This document shows, piece by piece, positions 6,044-9,034 of a stretch of 9,034 nucleotides of DNA. Positions within the stretch are counted from its first letter, which is position 1. The number at the start of each line of letters is the position of its first letter. Origin of the DNA: Betaproteobacteria bacterium (GTDB taxonomy: Bacteria > Pseudomonadota > Gammaproteobacteria > Burkholderiales > Burkholderiaceae). The stretch is from assembly GCA_947468785.1 (NCBI GenBank), contig CANIMS010000047.1:1-9034 (forward strand), given 5' to 3'. Below the pieces are notes generated by a model. The model did no database searches, was not told the DNA's origin, and worked only from the letters and a program-made list of their open reading frames with translations. The translations under genes were made by a program, and so were the position numbers.

Positions 6044-6435
6044 GTCAAGCACATCGACTGCCAAGCCCTATTATCAACCCAGAAAATAAGCCCTTTTGGG
6101 AAGCTGCTCAAGAAAATCGGCTTATTTTGAAAGTATGCAATAGCTGTAAAGAGTCACATTATTACCCGAGAACGATTTGCCCTCATTGTGGAAGCAATGA
6201 CACTACTTGGCTTGAGTCTAAAGGCCTCGGTGAAATTTATTCCTATACCGTAATGAGACGAGGAGTGGAAGTTCCTTTTGCGATGGCATATGTGAAATTA
6301 AACGAGGGGATTTCTTTACTGACGCATCTGACAAATTGTGATTTTGATGCGATTCGCGTTGGTCAAAAAGTAAGAGTAGTATTTCAAGAGACTCAAGATG
6401 GTCAAAAAACCCATCTGTTTGAACCGCTAAACTAA
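6040..6435 (+). CDS. DUF35 zinc-ribbon/OB-fold acyl-CoA-associated protein, partner of the thiolase-fold protein
   Basis: This 131-residue cytoplasmic protein has the standard two-part DUF35 layout. An N-terminal helix (NKPFWEAAQENRL, 16-28) leads to a zinc ribbon with Cys33, Cys36, Cys47 and Cys50 (CNSC and CPHC). An OB-fold follows from about residue 58, with GLGEIYSYTVM (62-72) and VGQKVRVVFQE (107-117). All four cysteines are present. In known complexes DUF35 subunits hold the CoA moiety and bridge or complete the active site of thiolase-superfamily enzymes, as in archaeal thiolase/HMG-CoA synthase and actinobacterial Ltp2-ChsH2. The start overlaps the thiolase stop (ATGA) and has a strong ribosome binding site, so equal production of both proteins is likely. 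It is the last + strand gene; a convergent gene ends 7 bp further on. Confidence 0.95.
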   Translation: MSQAHRLPSPIINPENKPFWEAAQENRLILKVCNSCKESHYYPRTICPHCGSNDTTWLESKGLGEIYSYTVMRRGVEVPFAMAYVKLNEGISLLTHLTNCDFDAIRVGQKVRVVFQETQDGQKTHLFEPLN

Positions 6436-6437
6436 CC

Positions 6438-6467
6438 CTTTTCTATTGAAGAGCCAGTATTTTTTTT
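6438..6467 (+). terminator. Weak candidate terminator of the + strand genes, inside the 3' end of the convergent gene
   Basis: CTTTTC (6438-6443) pairs with GAAGAG (6448-6453), with one G-U pair and a TATT loop. Eight T bases follow at 6460-6467 after a 6-base spacer. The stem is short and AT-rich and the T-run is displaced, so this is a weak intrinsic terminator at best. No better candidate lies between the two convergent stops. Confidence 0.22.
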
Positions 6468-7507
6468 GCTAATGCCTCGCCAGATTCTTTAGTGCCTAGA
6501 TTTCCACCAATATCTTTCGTAACCTCCTTGGTGAGGATGGCAGAACCTGCAGCCTCTCTAATGGCATTTGCTGCCGTCGCATATTTCTGATTTTCTGAGC
6601 GCTGTGCATACCAGTCTAAAAGTAGGGCTGAAGACAGAATCAGTGAATATGGGTTGGCAATATTTTTTCCTGCAATATCAGGAGCTGAGCCATGCGCTGC
6701 TTGTGCCATAGCATGTTGAGATCCCGCATTGACAGATGCTGCCAATCCAAGACTGCCTGATAGCTCTGCCGTTAAGTCAGATAAGATGTCGCCAAACATA
6801 TTGGTGGTGACAATGACATCAAATTGATCGGGAGCTCTGACTAGTAGGGCAGCCATTGCGTCCACGATGAAGTCATCAACTGCCACCTCTGGAAATTTTT
6901 TCGCAATCTCATGGCATATATCAATGAACATTCCATCAGCAATCTTGAGAACATTCGCTTTATGAACAATCGTTAAGTGCTTATTTCTTGTATTGGCTAA
7001 TTCAAACGCGCTCTGAGCAATACGCTCGCAACAATGGCGAGTGATTCTTCGAAGTGAGATAGCTACATCTGGGGTGACTAATATTTCACCGCTGCCTTGT
7101 TCCATATTGCGATCAGCATAAAATCCTTCGGTATTTTCACGAACCACAATTAAATCAAAATCATTTACAGGCGAGCGAAGTCCTGCATAGGTTTTTGCAG
7201 GTCTGATATTGGCATAAAGGTCTAGAGATTTTCTAAAGAATTTGGATGGATTTATTTCACCCTTAGTCTCGTCCTTAAAATCATAGGTCGACATAGGACC
7301 TAGAATGAGACCATCTGCTTTTTTTACCTTCTCAAGCAAAAGGTTAGTAACTGTAGCCCCATATTTTTTAAGGCTTTCATGGCCTGCAATCTCGTCCTCA
7401 ATTTCTAAATTGAGCTTAAAGACTTGATTGGCTGCATTCAGTACCTGCTTAGTTGCTATAGAAATTTCTGGACCAATACCGTCACCGGGAATCATTATTA
7501 TTTTCAT
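6443..7507 (-). CDS. Isocitrate/isopropylmalate dehydrogenase family enzyme, probably NAD-dependent, substrate unknown
   Basis: This 354-residue cytoplasmic enzyme belongs to the beta-decarboxylating dehydrogenases, which oxidise a 2-hydroxy acid bearing a 3-carboxylate and release CO2. Visible blocks are PGDGIGPE (7-14), FRKSLDLYANIRP (91-103) with Arg92 and Arg102, RENTEGFYADR (123-133) with Arg123 and Tyr130, HKANVLK (182-188) with catalytic Lys183, and metal aspartates Asp216, Asp240 and Asp244. HGSAPDIAGKNIANP (272-286) has Asp-Ile where NADP-type isocitrate dehydrogenases have Lys-Tyr, so NAD is expected. The positions aligning with Leu90/Leu91 of Thermus isopropylmalate dehydrogenase are Ser88/Lys89, so a role as LeuB is unlikely. 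ENTEGFY is more like isocitrate, homoisocitrate or tartrate/malate enzymes. The start is ATG at 7505-7507, 21 bp after the stop of the Bug gene that precedes it in transcription, with only a weak ribosome binding site. The pair probably forms an operon. Confidence 0.93.
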   Translation of the reverse strand: MKIIMIPGDGIGPEISIATKQVLNAANQVFKLNLEIEDEIAGHESLKKYGATVTNLLLEKVKKADGLILGPMSTYDFKDETKGEINPSKFFRKSLDLYANIRPAKTYAGLRSPVNDFDLIVVRENTEGFYADRNMEQGSGEILVTPDVAISLRRITRHCCERIAQSAFELANTRNKHLTIVHKANVLKIADGMFIDICHEIAKKFPEVAVDDFIVDAMAALLVRAPDQFDVIVTTNMFGDILSDLTAELSGSLGLAASVNAGSQHAMAQAAHGSAPDIAGKNIANPYSLILSSALLLDWYAQRSENQKYATAANAIREAAGSAILTKEVTKDIGGNLGTKESGEALAKKILALQ

Positions 7508-7528
7508 GTTTATCTTTTGACTAATTAA

Positions 7529-8503
7529 TTAATCTACTTTGAGATTAGAGCTTTTAACTACGTTTTGCCACATCTTGAGTTCCTTATTGAGCATCTTTTG
7601 GAAATCTGAGGGCGATAATTTATAAGCCAATGCGCCTTCCTTCGCCAGTCTGGCTTTTAAGGGGTCTTTGTTGGCAGCGTAATTCACCGCCTCGTTTAAT
7701 TGTTTAACAATAGCATTGGGCGTGCCCGGGGGCGCAACAATACCCCACCAAGTACTAATATTAAAGTCTGGGATGCCCGCTTCAATTGCTGTAGGTATTG
7801 AAGGAAATAGTGGGGAGCGTTTTTCGCTGGTAATAGCTAAAACATTCACTCTATCGGACTCGACATACGGCAGAATTGTTGGAATGGTTGCGAAGAATAC
7901 TTGCACGCGTCCGGCCAAAAGGTCTATGGTGGCTGGCCCACTTCCTTTGTAAGGTATATGAGTAAGTTTGGCACCCGTTTTTTGCTTAAAGAGTTCGCCC
8001 GATAAATGATTGATACTGCCAGGACCAGAAGAACAGTAATTAAGACCATCGGGATTTTGAATGCTTAATTGAATGAGTTCGGAAAGTGATTTTGCTGGAA
8101 TAGATTTATTACTTACTACTAGCAGTGGTCCGCGGCCAATCATCGCCACCGGAGAAAAATCTTTTTCAACGTTGTAACCTGCTGTTGAATCCGTTGCTGC
8201 ATGAGTAATGAATGTTGAGGTGACAAAGAGAAGGGTGTAGCCGTCTGCTTCAGCTTTTGAGCCCATACTGGCCCCTATAGAGCCTCCACCCCCACCACGA
8301 TTGTCTACGATGACAGATTGACCAAGTTTTTCACTCAGTATTTTAGCGAGATCTCTTGCGATGCTATCTGTTCCACCTCCTGGCGCAAATGGGACTATCA
8401 GGGTGATCGATTTCTTGGGATAGCTGGCAGCATTCACTGTTACTAAAGGCGCCAAGAATACTGATGCGATCAGCAGTTTAATTAGAAGAAAAGTAATTTT
8501 CAT
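7529..8503 (-). CDS. Bug-family (TctC-like) tripartite tricarboxylate transporter substrate-binding protein, second copy
   Basis: This 324-residue periplasmic receptor has a Sec signal peptide (residues 1-25, cleavage near VNA-AS). Bug blocks in order are YPKKSITLIVPFAPGGG (28-44), DNRGGGGGSIGA (67-78), ADGYT (86-90), CSSGPGSINHL (157-167), HIPYKGSG (182-189) and STWWGIVAPPG (250-260). It resembles the first Bug protein only in these shared motifs, so the two are paralogues and not a recent duplication. Its gene is transcribed just before the isocitrate/isopropylmalate-family dehydrogenase gene with a 21-bp gap, so a hydroxy di- or tricarboxylate is a reasonable guess for the ligand. No TctA or TctB gene is present. 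The ATG start is followed at once by the Lys-containing signal peptide; I see no good ribosome binding site upstream. Confidence 0.96.
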   Translation of the reverse strand: MKITFLLIKLLIASVFLAPLVTVNAASYPKKSITLIVPFAPGGGTDSIARDLAKILSEKLGQSVIVDNRGGGGGSIGASMGSKAEADGYTLLFVTSTFITHAATDSTAGYNVEKDFSPVAMIGRGPLLVVSNKSIPAKSLSELIQLSIQNPDGLNYCSSGPGSINHLSGELFKQKTGAKLTHIPYKGSGPATIDLLAGRVQVFFATIPTILPYVESDRVNVLAITSEKRSPLFPSIPTAIEAGIPDFNISTWWGIVAPPGTPNAIVKQLNEAVNYAANKDPLKARLAKEGALAYKLSPSDFQKMLNKELKMWQNVVKSSNLKVD

Positions 8504-8549
8504 ACTTAGAGGCAGCTATTGTTAGCAATTCAAATTGATTTGTTTGACT
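8504..8549 (-). other. 46-bp gap between DUF1841 and the second Bug gene
   Basis: The gap holds a small inverted repeat CAATT-CA-AATTG (8526-8537) and AT-rich sequence that could carry a promoter for the Bug-dehydrogenase pair, but I find no hexamer pair worth defending. No terminator hairpin with a T-run follows the DUF1841 stop. Confidence 0.25.
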
Positions 8550-8981
8550 CTAAACTAACTTCTTGAGCGATTCTAGATAGCTCTCGGGATCAAGTGGTTT
8601 CCCTTCCCGCTGAGCTTCCCACATTACTTGCCCAAGGCATTCCATAATGCGATGTTGCGCTTCATGCTCAGAACCCATTTTCTTTGCCAGTTTTTCTGCG
8701 ACTTCACGGATGCCAGGTGGTTGATCAATAGAGATCTGCTCGCTAATAGAGAGGTGCATTGAAAGGTGTAAGAATGGATTTGTTTCACCACGCTCGGGTG
8801 TGTAATCTTGCTCTAGGGCGCCTTCTGGATCTGTTAGTAGCTGATGGTACTCAGGATGTTGTTGCATCCAATTGCCCGCAATATTTTCCATTGAATCAAG
8901 AATCTGATTATTAACCTTCTTCTTCCACGTATCGCAGAAAAAACGGCGCACCTCTTCACGAGTTGGATTAAATATCGCCAC
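8550..8981 (-). CDS. DUF1841 family protein, function unknown
   Basis: The protein matches the DUF1841 family, small soluble proteins conserved in beta- and gammaproteobacteria with no known function. Family blocks are IFNPTREEVRRFFCDTW near the N-terminus, HPEYHQLL, GETNPFLHLSMHLSISEQ, SIDQPPGIREV and HRIMECLGQVMWEAQREG. The conserved His, Glu and Cys residues look like a possible metal or active site, but this is a guess. Start choice: the family normally begins right before FNP, and GTG at 8979-8981 gives MAIFNPTRE with GGGA in a purine-rich GGGAAAG 6 bases upstream, for 143 residues. The frame stays open further upstream to the window edge (TTG at 9027-9029), but that extension is basic and unlike the family. 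There is no hydrophobic segment, so it should be cytoplasmic. It lies 46 bp before the Bug gene and is probably functionally unrelated to it. Confidence 0.88.
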   Translation of the reverse strand: MAIFNPTREEVRRFFCDTWKKKVNNQILDSMENIAGNWMQQHPEYHQLLTDPEGALEQDYTPERGETNPFLHLSMHLSISEQISIDQPPGIREVAEKLAKKMGSEHEAQHRIMECLGQVMWEAQREGKPLDPESYLESLKKLV

Positions 8982-8984
8982 GTA

Positions 8985-8997
8985 CTTTCCCTTTCCC
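8985..8997 (-). promoter_or_regulatory. Ribosome binding site deciding the GTG start of the DUF1841 gene
   Basis: Read on the - strand, a purine-rich GGGAAAGGGAAAG ends 3 bases before GTG 8981, which places its second GGGA 6 bases from the codon. It supports the short start over upstream TTG or GTG codons, which have no such signal. Confidence 0.55.
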
Positions 8998-9034
8998 AGT
9001 TTTTTGTTTAAAGCCACATAGTGGTTCAACGATA

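Noticed and set aside
6396..6416. AGATGG/CCATCT hairpin as terminator of the + strand operon
   Set aside because: The 6-bp stem lies inside the DUF35 coding sequence and is followed by GTTTG, not a T-run.
6443..7507. Annotation as leuB
   Set aside because: The pocket segment lacks the paired Leu of isopropylmalate dehydrogenase, RENTEGFY is unlike the LeuB motif, and no leucine genes are nearby.
7716..7952. 78-residue open frame on the + strand
   Set aside because: Antisense to the second Bug gene; it starts within a proline/glycine motif mirror and has no independent support.

Overview
The window looks like an accessory catabolic and uptake region of a low-GC betaproteobacterium. Polynucleobacter or a close relative in Burkholderiaceae is my best guess. 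The reasons are the two Bug-family (TctC-like) periplasmic receptors, which are hugely expanded in that order, the DUF1841 gene typical of betaproteobacteria, moderate to low GC, and tight gene packing. The genus is an inference from family content, not from a database match.

Layout. On the + strand: the 3' end of a biotin carboxylase gene (1-251), then a three-gene NitT/TauT/SsuABC-type ABC importer (permease 267-1067, ATPase 1043-1819, Tat-type substrate-binding protein 1879-2880), then a beta-keto acid cleavage enzyme (BKACE, DUF849; 2905-3777). After an 83-bp gap come a Bug receptor (3861-4838), a thiolase-fold protein lacking both thiolase cysteines (4871-6043) and its DUF35 zinc-ribbon/OB-fold partner (6040-6435, ATGA overlap). 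Only 7 bp further, genes on the - strand converge: an isocitrate/isopropylmalate-dehydrogenase-family enzyme (6443-7507), a second Bug receptor (7529-8503, upstream of it in the same operon) and a DUF1841 protein (8550-8981). No stretch over 300 bp lacks a gene; the longest gap is 83 bp.

How the genes may work together (inference). The ABC importer and the two receptors point to uptake of small organic anions. The cytoplasmic enzymes are all of kinds that process carboxylic acids or their CoA esters: a biotin-dependent carboxylase, BKACE (beta-keto acid + acetyl-CoA to acyl-CoA + acetoacetate), a Cys-less thiolase-fold/DUF35 pair like known retro-aldolases, and a hydroxy-acid oxidative decarboxylase. 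The substrate cannot be read from sequence. The block 267-3777 is visibly AT-richer than the block from 3861, so the window may join two segments of different ancestry rather than hold one pathway.

There are no tRNAs, rRNAs, insertion sequences, CRISPR arrays or phage genes that I can see. The regulatory observations (a 15-bp palindrome, duplicated start region, A/U stem around a ribosome binding site) are small and speculative.
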